Shown here: one piece after another, positions 35,552-43,913 of the stretch | How the letters are laid out: each line of letters starts with the position of its first letter | Position numbering within the stretch: position 1 is the first letter of the stretch | Source of the DNA: Sphingobium sp. CECT 9361 | GTDB lineage: Bacteria > Pseudomonadota > Alphaproteobacteria > Sphingomonadales > Sphingomonadaceae | Assembly: GCF_918741285.1 (NCBI RefSeq) | Contig: NZ_CAKKNC010000001.1 | Location: forward strand, 248,001 to 312,000 | Length of the DNA stretch: 64,000 bases | Direction: 5' to 3' | Notes under the pieces: model-generated | Seen by the model: only the letters and a program-made list of their open reading frames with translations | Told to the model about the DNA's origin: nothing | The model's database searches: none | Position numbers and translations under genes: made by a program

Positions 35552-36148
35552 ATGACCGACAATGACGCCGATATCCACGATCCCTTCCTTCTGTTCGACC
35601 GCTGGTATGCAGCGGCGCGGAAGAGCGAGATCAATGACAGCAATGCCATGGCGCTGGCCACGGCGGATGGCACGGGCTTTCCCTCCGTGCGGATGGTGCT
35701 GCTGAAAGGTCATGGGCCGGACGGGTTCGTGTTCTACACCAATCTGGAAGGGCGCAAGGCCGCGCAGATCATCGCCAATCCGCATGTCGGGCTGCTGTTC
35801 CACTGGAAATCGCTGCGACGGCAGATCCGGATCGAAGGCCCGGTCGAGCGAGTCGATGACGCCACCGCCGACGCCTATTTCGCAACGCGCTCGCGCGATT
35901 CGCAACTGGGTGCCTGGGCTTCGGATCAGTCGCGGCCATTGGATGCGCGCGAAGCCTTCATGGCGCGTTTTGAAGAGATGCAGGCGCGGTTCGACGGCGG
36001 CAGCGTGCCGCGCCCGCCGCACTGGTCGGGTTTTCGCGTGGTGCCGGAGCGTATCGAGTTCTGGCAGGATCGCGAGCATCGCCTGCATGAGCGGCGGCTG
36101 TTCATGCGGACCGAGGACGGCTGGACCGAATGCCTGCTCTACCCGTGA
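35552..36148 (+). CDS. pdxH: Pyridoxamine 5'-phosphate oxidase
   Basis: FMN enzyme that oxidises pyridoxine- or pyridoxamine-5'-phosphate to PLP. 198 residues. Visible blocks are DPFLLFDRWYAAA, NAMALATADGTGFPSVRMVLLKG, VFYTNLEGRKA, FHWKSLRRQIRIEGPVE, the SRDSQLGAWASDQS block and WSGFRVVPERIEFWQDREHRLHERRLF, covering the FMN and substrate sites. The ATG at 35552 gives the usual length; an ATG at 35528 is possible. The last 19 bases overlap the cation-efflux gene. Confidence 0.95.
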   Translation: MTDNDADIHDPFLLFDRWYAAARKSEINDSNAMALATADGTGFPSVRMVLLKGHGPDGFVFYTNLEGRKAAQIIANPHVGLLFHWKSLRRQIRIEGPVERVDDATADAYFATRSRDSQLGAWASDQSRPLDAREAFMARFEEMQARFDGGSVPRPPHWSGFRVVPERIEFWQDREHRLHERRLFMRTEDGWTECLLYP

Positions 36149-37044
36149 CGGGTAATCTTGCGCAGCGGGCAGCGATGGCCAGCGTGCTGGTCGCGTCGCT
36201 GCTGCTGGTGCTGAAGCTGTTCGCAGTATCGCGCACGGGGTCGGCGGCGATGCTGGGATCGCTGGCGGATACGGGCCTTGATCTGGTCGCCAGCCTAGTC
36301 ACCTTGCTGGGTGTGCGGGTGGCGGCGACACCGGCGGATCACAATCACCGTTTCGGCCATGGCAAGGCAGAGGCGCTGGCGGCGTTGTTTCAGGTTGCGC
36401 TGATCGCGGTGGCGGCGGTGGCCATCGGCTGGCGCTCGGCACATCATTTCACCGGGCAGCATGTCGTCGCATCGGCGGATTACGGCATCGGCGTGTCGGT
36501 GATCGCGATTGTCTTCAGTATCGGCCTGATCGCCTATCAGCGGCATGTGATCGTGCGGACGGGGTCGCTCGCCATCGGGACCGACAGCCTGCATTATCAG
36601 TCCGATCTGGTGCTGAACCTGTCCGTCATTGCAGCATTGGCGCTGGAGCAATATGCCGGAATTCGCGGTGCCGATCCGCTGTTCGGGGTTGCGATTGCCC
36701 TGTGGCTGGCATGGGGGGCGTGGACATCCGCCAATACCGCCATCGACCATCTGATGGACCGGGAGTGGCCATTGGAGGAGCGCGACCGCTTTCTGGCGAT
36801 TGCCGCGCAGCATCCCGAACTGAAAGGCATTCACGATCTGCGCACCCGGTCCAGCGGGACGCAGCGGTTCGTGCAGTTTCACGTCTGGGTCGATCCGGCG
36901 ATGTCGGTGTTCGAAGCGCATAGGGTGATGGATGAAGTGGAAGCGCGGCTGGAGCGGGATTTCCCGGGTGTCGAAATCCTGATCCATCCCGATCCCGAAG
37001 GGCATGTCGATCCGTCTGCTCCCCCGGTAGCCATTTCGACCTGA
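36130..37044 (+). CDS. Cation diffusion facilitator (FieF-like)
   Basis: Six-helix metal/proton antiporter, 304 residues. Metal-site motifs: DTGLDLVAS on helix 2 (Asp-x3-Asp) and DSLHYQSDL on helix 5 (His-x3-Asp), plus RFGHGKAEALA in the cytoplasmic loop. A C-terminal cytoplasmic domain follows (HDLRTRSSG, FVQFHVWVDP). It exports Fe2+, Zn2+ or similar. It overlaps pdxH by 19 bases, so the two are likely translated together. Confidence 0.92.
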   Translation: MPALPVTGNLAQRAAMASVLVASLLLVLKLFAVSRTGSAAMLGSLADTGLDLVASLVTLLGVRVAATPADHNHRFGHGKAEALAALFQVALIAVAAVAIGWRSAHHFTGQHVVASADYGIGVSVIAIVFSIGLIAYQRHVIVRTGSLAIGTDSLHYQSDLVLNLSVIAALALEQYAGIRGADPLFGVAIALWLAWGAWTSANTAIDHLMDREWPLEERDRFLAIAAQHPELKGIHDLRTRSSGTQRFVQFHVWVDPAMSVFEAHRVMDEVEARLERDFPGVEILIHPDPEGHVDPSAPPVAIST

Positions 37045-37123
37045 CTGGCTCTTGGTGGGCGACTATGGTTGTGCGACGTTTCGTCCGCTTCTTTCCTATG
37101 CCTGCCAACATCTGGACCCGATC

Positions 37124-37912
37124 ATGCTGACAATCCCCTTCTTTCAGGTCGATGCCTTTGCCGACGCGCCGTTCAGCGGCAATCCCGCAGCGGTCATGCC
37201 GCTCGACGCATGGCTGCCCGATGACCTGCTGCAGGCGATGGCGGCGGAGAATAACCTCGCTGAAACCGCCTTCACCGTGCCCGACACGACCGGGGCAGCG
37301 GAGTATGAACTGCGCTGGTTTACGCCAGCAGTTGAGGTCGCGCTGTGCGGTCATGCGACGCTGGCGAGCGGTCATGCCCTGATGCAGGGCGACAGCATCC
37401 GCTTCCGCACGCGCAAGGCGGGTATATTGGAAGTGCGGCGCGATGGCGCGGGCTATGCGCTGGACTTGCCCGCATGGGATATGGTGCCGCGGGAATTGCC
37501 GGAGATCGTTGCAGGGGTGGGCGGTGCGCCGGTTGAAACGCATTGGCGCGACGGTGGCTACAGCCTGCTCGTCTATGCCAGTGCGGAGGAGATACTGGCG
37601 CTGACGCCGGACTTTCATCGGCTGCGCGCCATCGATCCGGGCGATATCCTCTACATCGCCACCGCACCCGGCACCGATACGGATATCCTGAGCCGCGTCT
37701 TTGCGCCCGGCGCGGGGATCGACGAAGACCCGGTCACGGGATCGGCGCACGCATTGCTCACGGCCTATTGGGCAAAGCGATTGGGTCGCGACAGCTTCAC
37801 TGCGTTTCAGGCAAGCAAGCGCGGCGGTCGGTTGACATGTCGACTGGACGGCGACCGCGCAGTCCTGGGCGGACAGTGCGTTACGGTGATCGAGGGGACG
37901 TTTCGGGTTTAG
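37124..37912 (+). CDS. PhzF-family isomerase
   Basis: 262 residues, with the PhzF/diaminopimelate-epimerase-like double fold. Blocks: FQVDAFADAPFSGNPAAVMPL, MAAENNLAETAF with the catalytic Glu, ELRWFTPAVEVALCGHATLASGH, and the second half DEDPVTGSAHALLTAYW. Members of unknown substrate are common outside phenazine producers, and no phenazine genes are nearby, so this is probably a generic family member. The start at 37124 was taken because MLTIPFFQVDAF begins the conserved fold. Confidence 0.9.
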   Translation: MLTIPFFQVDAFADAPFSGNPAAVMPLDAWLPDDLLQAMAAENNLAETAFTVPDTTGAAEYELRWFTPAVEVALCGHATLASGHALMQGDSIRFRTRKAGILEVRRDGAGYALDLPAWDMVPRELPEIVAGVGGAPVETHWRDGGYSLLVYASAEEILALTPDFHRLRAIDPGDILYIATAPGTDTDILSRVFAPGAGIDEDPVTGSAHALLTAYWAKRLGRDSFTAFQASKRGGRLTCRLDGDRAVLGGQCVTVIEGTFRV

Positions 37913-37962
37913 GGATACTAATGGGGCTTTCATGTGAGCAATAGCCTGCTTAGTTTGCTGGT

Positions 37963-38382
37963 ATGAAAGCCCGTAGTGATCCTGCCAAGCGCGACGTACT
38001 CTGGAAGAGATATTGGTCGATCAAGGATGATCATGGATGTGGCCTATTTACGCCAATCCTTTGGCACCTCGCGTTGGGCAAAGATTTTGGTGCAATGGCG
38101 ACCTTGGCCGGTACCTTCGATTATGCGGGACGGATGTGCGACCAATTCAGTCAAGCAGGTCTCCTCTACCGGGCCGATCAGGGCGGTTACGAATATGCTG
38201 CCCAGCATCTAGCAATGAGTGCATTCAATAGAGGTGACTTAGCATCTTATCGCCGTTGGCTGCGGCGCGCGGCGAAGTATGATCCCGACTGCCTCAAACA
38301 ACTTAAACGGTTTGAGACAAGGCTTCCGCATCGAACTGCCCGTGAAATTGGTCGCGGCCGACCTTATCGAAAGTATGACTAG
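37963..38382 (+). CDS. Hypothetical protein with Sel1/TPR-like helices
   Basis: 139 residues. N-terminus is basic (MKARSDPAKRDVLWKRYW). The middle contains alternating small-residue helices (LALGKDFGAMATLAGTF, YEYAAQHLAMSAFNRGD, SYRRWLRRAAKYDPDCL) of the kind seen in Sel1/TPR repeats, then a basic tail ending RPYRKYD. No signal peptide. It could bind nucleic acid through its basic ends, but that is only a guess. Base use is slightly less GC-rich than the genes around it. No name is offered. Confidence 0.65.
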   Translation: MKARSDPAKRDVLWKRYWSIKDDHGCGLFTPILWHLALGKDFGAMATLAGTFDYAGRMCDQFSQAGLLYRADQGGYEYAAQHLAMSAFNRGDLASYRRWLRRAAKYDPDCLKQLKRFETRLPHRTAREIGRGRPYRKYD

Positions 38383-38420
38383 CGTTTGAGCGTGTAAGCG
38401 TCGCTATTTCTTTGCGGGAT

Positions 38421-39536
38421 CTACCCCGGAAACAACTCCACCAATCGCCCCAACGCCTTGCGCAGCGGTTTGCGCTCTTCGCTGTCCGACACGCCCAAGC
38501 GCACGACGGTCAGGCGTTGGCGGGGGGAGATCAGGATATATTGACCGTTGTGCCCGACGCAGCCGAACAGGCTGCGCGGGCCGGTGCCGGGGAAGAGGGT
38601 AGCGTTGTCGCTCTCGCGGTTGAGCCAGATGTGGCCGCCATAGGCCGGTTCGCGGGCGCTGGGCGCGGTCATGAACTGGACCCAGCGAGCGGAGAGGATC
38701 TGTCGTCCGTTGGCGCGGCCGCGATTGCGCAGGAACTCGCCGAACTTTGCGTAGTCACGCGCGGTCATGTGCATGATGCTGCCGCCGATCATCGTGCCGC
38801 GCGCGTCGAACTCGGGCGTCAGGCTGGGCAGGCCGACAGGCTGTTTCAGCCGCCCTTCGACGAATTGCATCATTGCGGCGCGGCGGGTTTCCGGGTCCGG
38901 GCTGTCGGTCAGCATCCGGGTGAGAATGTCGCTCAGGATCACGCTGGTCGCGCTGCTGTAGTTGAAATGCGCGCCGGGTTGCTGCGCCATCGGCTTGGCT
39001 TCGGCATAGCCGGCCATGTCGCCCGCGCCATCGGTAAAGAGCATGCGCGCCGTGTCGGTCCTGGCGATGGCGCCGCCTGCGTCGCTCGCATCCTCGGCAT
39101 GGGCGAGGCCCGATGACATGGTGAGCAATTGGCGCAGCGTGATCGCGCCACGTGGGTCGCCTGCCTGATTCCACGCCGGGACGGGCGCAGGCGAATCGAG
39201 TGCAAGGCGACCGTCCGACACCATCAGGCCGATCAGCACCGCCGTCACGCTCTTTGCCATCGACCAGGACAACTGCTTCGTTTCCGGGCCGAAGCCGGGG
39301 GCATAGCGTTCCGCGACGATCTCTCCATCGTGCAGCACCAGCAGCGCGCGCGTGTCGCCCATATCGTCCGCATCGAAAATCGCGTCGATGGCACCGCGCA
39401 GTGCGGTTTCCGATACGTCGCTATCGGCGGTCACGGTGTATTGGCCCGCCGGTTCGCTCTGGCCCGGCACGGCGGAGGCCAACAAGGCGAGGGGCGCCAA
39501 GCACAGGCTTGCGCGCAGCAGAGATTTCGTCTTCAT
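38421..39536 (-). CDS. Serine hydrolase, beta-lactamase class C/esterase family
   Basis: 371-residue exported protein with signal peptide (MKTKSLLRASLCLAPLALLA). Active-site motifs: SMAK (Ser-x-x-Lys nucleophile, in SWSMAKS), YSS in HFNYSSA, and GHNG near the C-terminus in place of KTG. This is the class C beta-lactamase/penicillin-binding-protein fold, in the large group that also holds esterases and peptidases. True beta-lactam hydrolysis is not implied. The ATG at 39536 was chosen for the signal peptide; an ATG at 39563 lies upstream in frame. Confidence 0.88.
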   Translation of the reverse strand: MKTKSLLRASLCLAPLALLASAVPGQSEPAGQYTVTADSDVSETALRGAIDAIFDADDMGDTRALLVLHDGEIVAERYAPGFGPETKQLSWSMAKSVTAVLIGLMVSDGRLALDSPAPVPAWNQAGDPRGAITLRQLLTMSSGLAHAEDASDAGGAIARTDTARMLFTDGAGDMAGYAEAKPMAQQPGAHFNYSSATSVILSDILTRMLTDSPDPETRRAAMMQFVEGRLKQPVGLPSLTPEFDARGTMIGGSIMHMTARDYAKFGEFLRNRGRANGRQILSARWVQFMTAPSAREPAYGGHIWLNRESDNATLFPGTGPRSLFGCVGHNGQYILISPRQRLTVVRLGVSDSEERKPLRKALGRLVELFPG

Positions 39537-39589
39537 GGCGCCGCTCATAGCATGGCGTGGCATTGCGGAAAGGGGCGGAAAGGGGAGAC

Positions 39590-39907
39590 ATGTCGAACAG
39601 TCGCAAATGGCGCATCGGCGCGTCGATCCTGAGTGTGGCGCTGCTGGCGTTCATCGCGTGGCATTGGCGCGGCTGGACCGCGCAGGCGCAGGTGGGGGCA
39701 GCCTATGGCGCACGCATGACCTGTTCCTGCCGCTATGTCGAAGGGCGCAGCATGGAAAGCTGCAAGGGCGATACCGAGCCGGGGATGGAAATCGTGTCGA
39801 TCCGCGATGTGCCGGAGGAGAAAGCAGTGACGGGGCGTGTGCCATTGATGGCGAAGCGCACGGCGCGCTGGCGCAAGGGGTTCGGCTGTTTGCTGGAGGA
39901 TCGCTAG
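39590..39907 (+). CDS. Small membrane-anchored hypothetical protein with conserved cysteines
   Basis: 105 residues. A basic start ([10 protein letters not shown]) and one hydrophobic segment ([16 protein letters not shown]) anchor it, followed by a periplasmic domain with [20 protein letters not shown] and GFGCLLED, four cysteines likely to be in disulfides. AGGGGAG lies upstream of the ATG. The product is divergent from the serine hydrolase and its stop overlaps the mnmA stop by four bases on the other strand. It may be a helper of the hydrolase, but nothing shows it. Confidence 0.7.
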   Translation: MSNSRKWRIGASILSVALLAFIAWHWRGWTAQAQVGAAYGARMTCSCRYVEGRSMESCKGDTEPGMEIVSIRDVPEEKAVTGRVPLMAKRTARWRKGFGCLLEDR

Positions 39908-41010
39908 GCGATTTCCAGCACCGCCGCCTGCGTTTCCGCGATCCAGCCGCCGCCCAGAACGCGCTCGCCATCGTACAGCACGGCCGCCTGACCCGGCGCG
40001 ACGCCTAGCTCCGGTGTGTCGAAGATGAGGCGTCCATCCTCCAGCCGCGCGGGCACCGGGCGCGCCATCGAGCGAACCTTGGCCGTCAGCGGGCCGGTAA
40101 AATCGTCGCCCAGCCAGTTGATATCGGTGAGCGTGGCGGAAGCCACGGCCAGCGCCGCCTTTGGCCCCACGATCACGGCGCGCTGCGCGGGATCGATGCG
40201 GATGACGTAGAGCGGTGCCGCCTGTCCGCCGATTTCCAGCCCCTTGCGCTGCCCGACGGTGTAGTGGATCAACCCGCGATGCTCGCCCAGAACGCGCCCG
40301 TCGATATGGACGATGGGGCCACCGTCGTCCGCATCGGGGCGGACGCTGCGCACGATCTTGGCATAATCGCCATCGGGGACGAAGCAGATGTCCTGACTGT
40401 CCGGCTTGAGCGCCACCGACAGGCCCAGTTCCTCGGCAATCGCGCGTACCTGCGGCTTGGGCATGCCGCCCAGGGGGAAGCGAAGGTAATCGAGCTGCGC
40501 GGCGGTGGTGGCGAAGAGGAAATAGCTCTGGTCGCGCGCCGGATCGACGGCGCGATGCAACTGCGCGCCGTGCGGCCCCATCACGCGGCGAACATAATGG
40601 CCGGTGGCGAGGCAATCGGCACCCAGATCGCGGGCCAGCGCGAACAGATCGGTGAACTTCACCCCCATATTGCATTTGACGCAGGGGATGGGCGTGCGCC
40701 CGGCCATATATTCGTCGGCAAAATCGGCGATTACCGAATCGCGAAAACGGCTTTCATAATCGAAGACATAATGCGCGATACCGAGTCGGTCGGCGACCGC
40801 GCGCGCATCGCGAATGTCCTGCCCCGCGCAGCAACTGCCGGTCCGTCCGGTCGCTGCGCCATGATCGTAAAGCTGTAAGGTGACGCCGATCGTCTCCGCG
40901 CCGGTACGCGCCGCGAGCGCCGCAACGACGCTCGAATCCACCCCGCCAGACATGGCGACGACGATGCGGCGCGCCGAAATCGGCGCTTCCAGTTGAAAAT
41001 CACCCTGCAT
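39904..41010 (-). CDS. mnmA: tRNA-specific 2-thiouridylase MnmA
   Basis: Makes 2-thiouridine at wobble U34 of Lys, Glu and Gln tRNAs. 368 residues. PP-loop ATPase motif [15 protein letters not shown], catalytic Cys in [10 protein letters not shown] and the second Cys in [14 protein letters not shown], plus TGHYVRR and [15 protein letters not shown]. The ATG at 41010 has AGG seven bases upstream; the ATG at 41049 gives 13 more residues. Confidence 0.95.
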   Translation of the reverse strand: MQGDFQLEAPISARRIVVAMSGGVDSSVVAALAARTGAETIGVTLQLYDHGAATGRTGSCCAGQDIRDARAVADRLGIAHYVFDYESRFRDSVIADFADEYMAGRTPIPCVKCNMGVKFTDLFALARDLGADCLATGHYVRRVMGPHGAQLHRAVDPARDQSYFLFATTAAQLDYLRFPLGGMPKPQVRAIAEELGLSVALKPDSQDICFVPDGDYAKIVRSVRPDADDGGPIVHIDGRVLGEHRGLIHYTVGQRKGLEIGGQAAPLYVIRIDPAQRAVIVGPKAALAVASATLTDINWLGDDFTGPLTAKVRSMARPVPARLEDGRLIFDTPELGVAPGQAAVLYDGERVLGGGWIAETQAAVLEIA

Positions 41011-41135
41011 GATCGCCTGCCCATAGCCCGGAATACGGGACTTTTCCACCCTGCTTAACGCCGTCTTCAGATCGCCTAACAGGTTATGACCGCTGTTTTT
41101 ACCGCACCTTATCCTTTCCCCTCTACGACAGACTC

Positions 41136-41432
41136 ATGGATTTGAGTTTTTCCAGGATAGCTGCCCCGAAAGGCTCCGCTGCGTTGCCAGCGGATGCCGT
41201 TCGCCCGGTGGAGCTTTCCGTCCTGCTGGCGGCATCGGCCGCGCAGCAGGCGGCCAGCCCGACGGGACAGTGCATGATATCCTTCCTGCGGGGGCAGGAT
41301 CGGGAAGACGACAGAGTTCATGTGCTGGCCCGGATTTTCGGGGCACGCACACTGGGCGTGATCGACGCCAATTGCCTGGCGGGCAGTTTCAACCCGCGGG
41401 TCGCGAAGGAGTTAACGGTGGGGCAAGAGTGA
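41136..41432 (+). CDS. Hypothetical protein upstream of sciP
   Basis: 98 residues with a strong GC-rich third-codon pattern, so coding is plausible. The sequence is Ala-rich near the start (VLLAASAAQQAAS), then CMISFLRGQDREDDRVHVL and GVIDANCLAGSFNPRVAKEL. There is no signal peptide or membrane segment and no recognised domain. There is no clear ribosome binding site. It lies 121 bases before sciP on the same strand. Confidence 0.45.
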   Translation: MDLSFSRIAAPKGSAALPADAVRPVELSVLLAASAAQQAASPTGQCMISFLRGQDREDDRVHVLARIFGARTLGVIDANCLAGSFNPRVAKELTVGQE

Positions 41433-41553
41433 TGAATTTGGCGTTTACCGTGGCGCTTTAGTCGTTGTTCAATGCTGTGGTCCACAATGGCCACATGATC
41501 CGAACAGCGAAAGCCAAAGGGTTTGGAATGCCGGTGCCGTTATTGAGGTGAGA

Positions 41554-41853
41554 ATGATCGAGAACCAAAAAATCCGCCCCGCCCAAGTGGTTGGGCCGCT
41601 AGGGGAGCCGCTGACCCTCGACAGCCTGCCGCCCGCAGGAACGACCCGCTGGGTCGTCCGCCGCAAGGCAGAGGTTGTGGCTGCCGTCAACGGGGGTCTG
41701 CTGACCGTCGATGAAGCGTGCGCCCGCTATTCGCTGACGCTGGAAGAATTCGCCGGATGGCAGCGCGCCGTCGATCGTTCGGGGATGCCGGGGCTGCGCG
41801 TCACGCGCATCCAGCATTATAAATCGCTGTACGAGCGCCAGCAGAAATACTGA
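41554..41853 (+). CDS. sciP: SciP-like CtrA inhibitor (DUF1153)
   Basis: 99 residues. The sequence GPLGEPLTLDSLPP, then TTRWVVRRKAEVVAAVNGGL and the LTVDEACARYSLTLEEFAGW helix-turn-helix followed by IQHYKSLYERQQ match DUF1153/SciP. In Caulobacter SciP binds CtrA at its promoters and blocks activation, helping to shape the cell cycle. GAGGTGAG precedes the ATG. A strong terminator follows. Confidence 0.88.
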   Translation: MIENQKIRPAQVVGPLGEPLTLDSLPPAGTTRWVVRRKAEVVAAVNGGLLTVDEACARYSLTLEEFAGWQRAVDRSGMPGLRVTRIQHYKSLYERQQKY

Positions 41854-41894
41854 TCTCCCCCAGGAGCCAACGTCCGTGAGAGGATGCTGAGGAA

Positions 41895-41927
41895 GCCGCC
41901 TGCGCCCCCATTGCAGGCGGCTTTTTT
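41895..41927 (+). terminator. Terminator after sciP
   Basis: Nine-pair stem GCCGCCTGC/GCAGGCGGC followed by six T. Confidence 0.95.
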
Positions 41928-42068
41928 CGTGCGCAAGCCAGCGAAAGACCCGCCGGGAATAGATCGCCAACCGAAATATCTTTTCTGCAAAGCGTGGAAC
42001 GCGCCGCGGTTTTCGCCGTTTAGCTCCTCGTATTATCCGGGCAGAGGGGCTCGGCGGAGGAGAATATC

Positions 42069-42326
42069 ATGAATCTTATCATCTGGCTCATCATCGGCGG
42101 CGTCATCGGCTGGCTCGCGAGCATCGTCATGCGCACGGATGCGCAGCAGGGCATCTTCCTGAACATTATCGTCGGTATCGTCGGTGCGTTCCTGGCCGGT
42201 CTGTTCCTGTCGGGCGGCACCATCAACAACAGCGATTTTAGCCTGTCGTCGCTGCTGGCATCGTTCGTCGGCGCGGTCGTTCTGCTGGCAATCGTGAATC
42301 TGGTGCGTCGCGGTCGCGTCCGCTAA
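42069..42326 (+). CDS. GlsB/YeaQ/YmgE-family stress-response membrane protein
   Basis: 85 residues, three membrane segments (MNLIIWLIIGGVIGWLASIV, NIIVGIVGAFLAGLFL and SLLASFVGAVVLLAIVNLV) and a basic tail. Matches the transglycosylase-associated (Transgly_assoc) family of small inner-membrane proteins seen in stress regulons. CGGAGGAG lies upstream of the start. A terminator follows directly. Confidence 0.93.
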   Translation: MNLIIWLIIGGVIGWLASIVMRTDAQQGIFLNIIVGIVGAFLAGLFLSGGTINNSDFSLSSLLASFVGAVVLLAIVNLVRRGRVR

Positions 42327-42352
42327 ATTTCCGACAGGTCTGATTTATGAAA

Positions 42353-42381
42353 GGCTCGCCCCCTGTGGGGCGGGCCTTTTT
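42353..42381 (+). terminator. Terminator after the GlsB-like gene
   Basis: Stem GGCTCGCCC/GGGCGGGCC (one G-U pair) followed by five T. Confidence 0.93.
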
Positions 42382-42683
42382 CGGTATCTGCGCTTTGCAA
42401 AGAATCAATTTGTGCGAAAGCGAAACGACAGGATGATTACCCATCGTTTCGGATCGAACTGTGTTTGCGTTACCACAGCACCCAGGTGGCATGTGGCGGA
42501 GCGGCCAGAGGGCTTGCAAACGCCGCAAAACCAGCGCATTCAGCGCTGGGTTCGCTGCATAATCTATCGTAAACGACGGGGCACTTTTCTCGCTTGAGAA
42601 CGGTGCTATATTCAGATAATACAGCTGCGGGCAGTCGGGGCCAGATCTGGGGATTTGGCCACCGCGCATAAAAGTGGACGGGC
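42382..42683. other. Intergenic stretch upstream of the RND efflux genes, with a tRNA-Cys-like remnant
   Basis: No gene is supported. It holds a region resembling the first half of tRNA-Cys (42487-42525) and a seven-pair hairpin CCAGCGC/GCGCTGG with ATTCA loop (42531-42549). The RND operon promoter should lie in the last part. Confidence 0.5.
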
Positions 42684-43883
42684 ATGAATTACGAGACACA
42701 GTTCGCGAGCGATGTGAACATGGAACCGATGGGCATCGACGAAGATCGCGCGCGCAAGCGGCGGCGGATCATTATCGCCATCGTGATTGCTGCGGTCGTA
42801 TTGATCGCCGCTGCCCTGGCTTTTGGAAAAAAGAGCGACGGTGCCGCCGATTCGGCGGGCGGTGCCGCTGTCAGCGCGCCGGTCGTGACCGTGCTCAGCC
42901 CAGGCCAAAGCTCGGTGCAGCGTACTGTGACGGCTACCGGTTCGCTCAACGCCCGTATCGACATGCCTGTGGGTGTCGTTGGCGAAGGCGGGCAGGTGGT
43001 GCGTGTGCTGGTGCAACCGGGCGACTGGGTGCGCGCGGGTCAGACGCTCGCCGTCATCGAACGCTCGGTGCAATCCGAACAGGCCAAGTCTCTCGCGGCA
43101 CAGATTGCTGTAGCGCAGGCCGATGCCAAGCTTGCCAAGGCGCAACTGGACCGTGCGCGGCAACTGGTGGGCCGCGGATTTATCTCGCAAGCCGATATCG
43201 ACCAGCGGGAGGCGACGCTTGCTGCCTCTAACGCGAGGGTGGGTGTCGCACAGGCGCAGCTTGCCGAACAGCGCGCGCGCAACGGACGTCTCGATATACG
43301 GGCGCCGGCATCGGGCCTCGTGCTGACGCGCGCCGTCGAGCCGGGCCAGGTGGTCGGCACCGGCAGCGGTGTCCTGTTCCGTGTCGCCAAGAATGGGGAA
43401 ATGGAATTGCGCGCGATGCTGAGCGAAGCCGATCTGGCGCGTGTCCGGTCTGGCGTTCCTGCCAGCGTTACGCCCGTCGGCGGAACGCAAAGCGTGGCAG
43501 GCCATGTGTGGCAGGTTTCCCCCGTGATCGATCCGGTGAGCCGTCAGGGCATTGCCCGTGTCGCCGTGCCGTATACCCCTGCGATCCGTCCGGGCGGTTT
43601 CGCGGCCGTCAGCATCGTCACCAGCACCGGCGACGCGCCGCTCCTGCCGGAATCGGCGGTGCAAAGCGATCCTGCTGGCAATTACGTCTACATCGTCAAT
43701 GCCAAGAATCAGGTCGAGCGTCGCGCCGTTACGGTCGGTCAGGTATCGAGCGCCGGAGTTGCCGTCACCAGTGGGTTGAACGGAAAGGAACGCATCGTCG
43801 CTTCGGCAGGCGCGTTCCTCAATCCGGGTCAAAAGGTGAAGCCGGAACTGCAGAAGACCGATTCACAGAAGACAGCCGGTTAA
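42684..43883 (+). CDS. RND efflux periplasmic adaptor (membrane fusion protein)
   Basis: 399 residues. A single N-terminal membrane anchor (IIIAIVIAAVVLIAAALAF, residues 28-46) follows a charged cytoplasmic start; there is no lipobox. The barrel-sandwich halves are VGVVGEGGQVVRVLVQPGDWV and APASGLVLTRAVEPGQVV, separated by a long alpha-hairpin. The adaptor links the following RND pump to an outer-membrane channel. No TolC-like gene is in this operon, so the channel is encoded elsewhere. Confidence 0.92.
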   Translation: MNYETQFASDVNMEPMGIDEDRARKRRRIIIAIVIAAVVLIAAALAFGKKSDGAADSAGGAAVSAPVVTVLSPGQSSVQRTVTATGSLNARIDMPVGVVGEGGQVVRVLVQPGDWVRAGQTLAVIERSVQSEQAKSLAAQIAVAQADAKLAKAQLDRARQLVGRGFISQADIDQREATLAASNARVGVAQAQLAEQRARNGRLDIRAPASGLVLTRAVEPGQVVGTGSGVLFRVAKNGEMELRAMLSEADLARVRSGVPASVTPVGGTQSVAGHVWQVSPVIDPVSRQGIARVAVPYTPAIRPGGFAAVSIVTSTGDAPLLPESAVQSDPAGNYVYIVNAKNQVERRAVTVGQVSSAGVAVTSGLNGKERIVASAGAFLNPGQKVKPELQKTDSQKTAG

Positions 43884-43913
43884 GCCGCGCACCGCGCGAA
43901 CAGAGGCAAAGAA

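Noticed and set aside
41109..41321. Minus-strand frames of about 70 codons opposite the gene upstream of sciP
   Set aside because: No supporting start context; the plus-strand frame has better codon bias.
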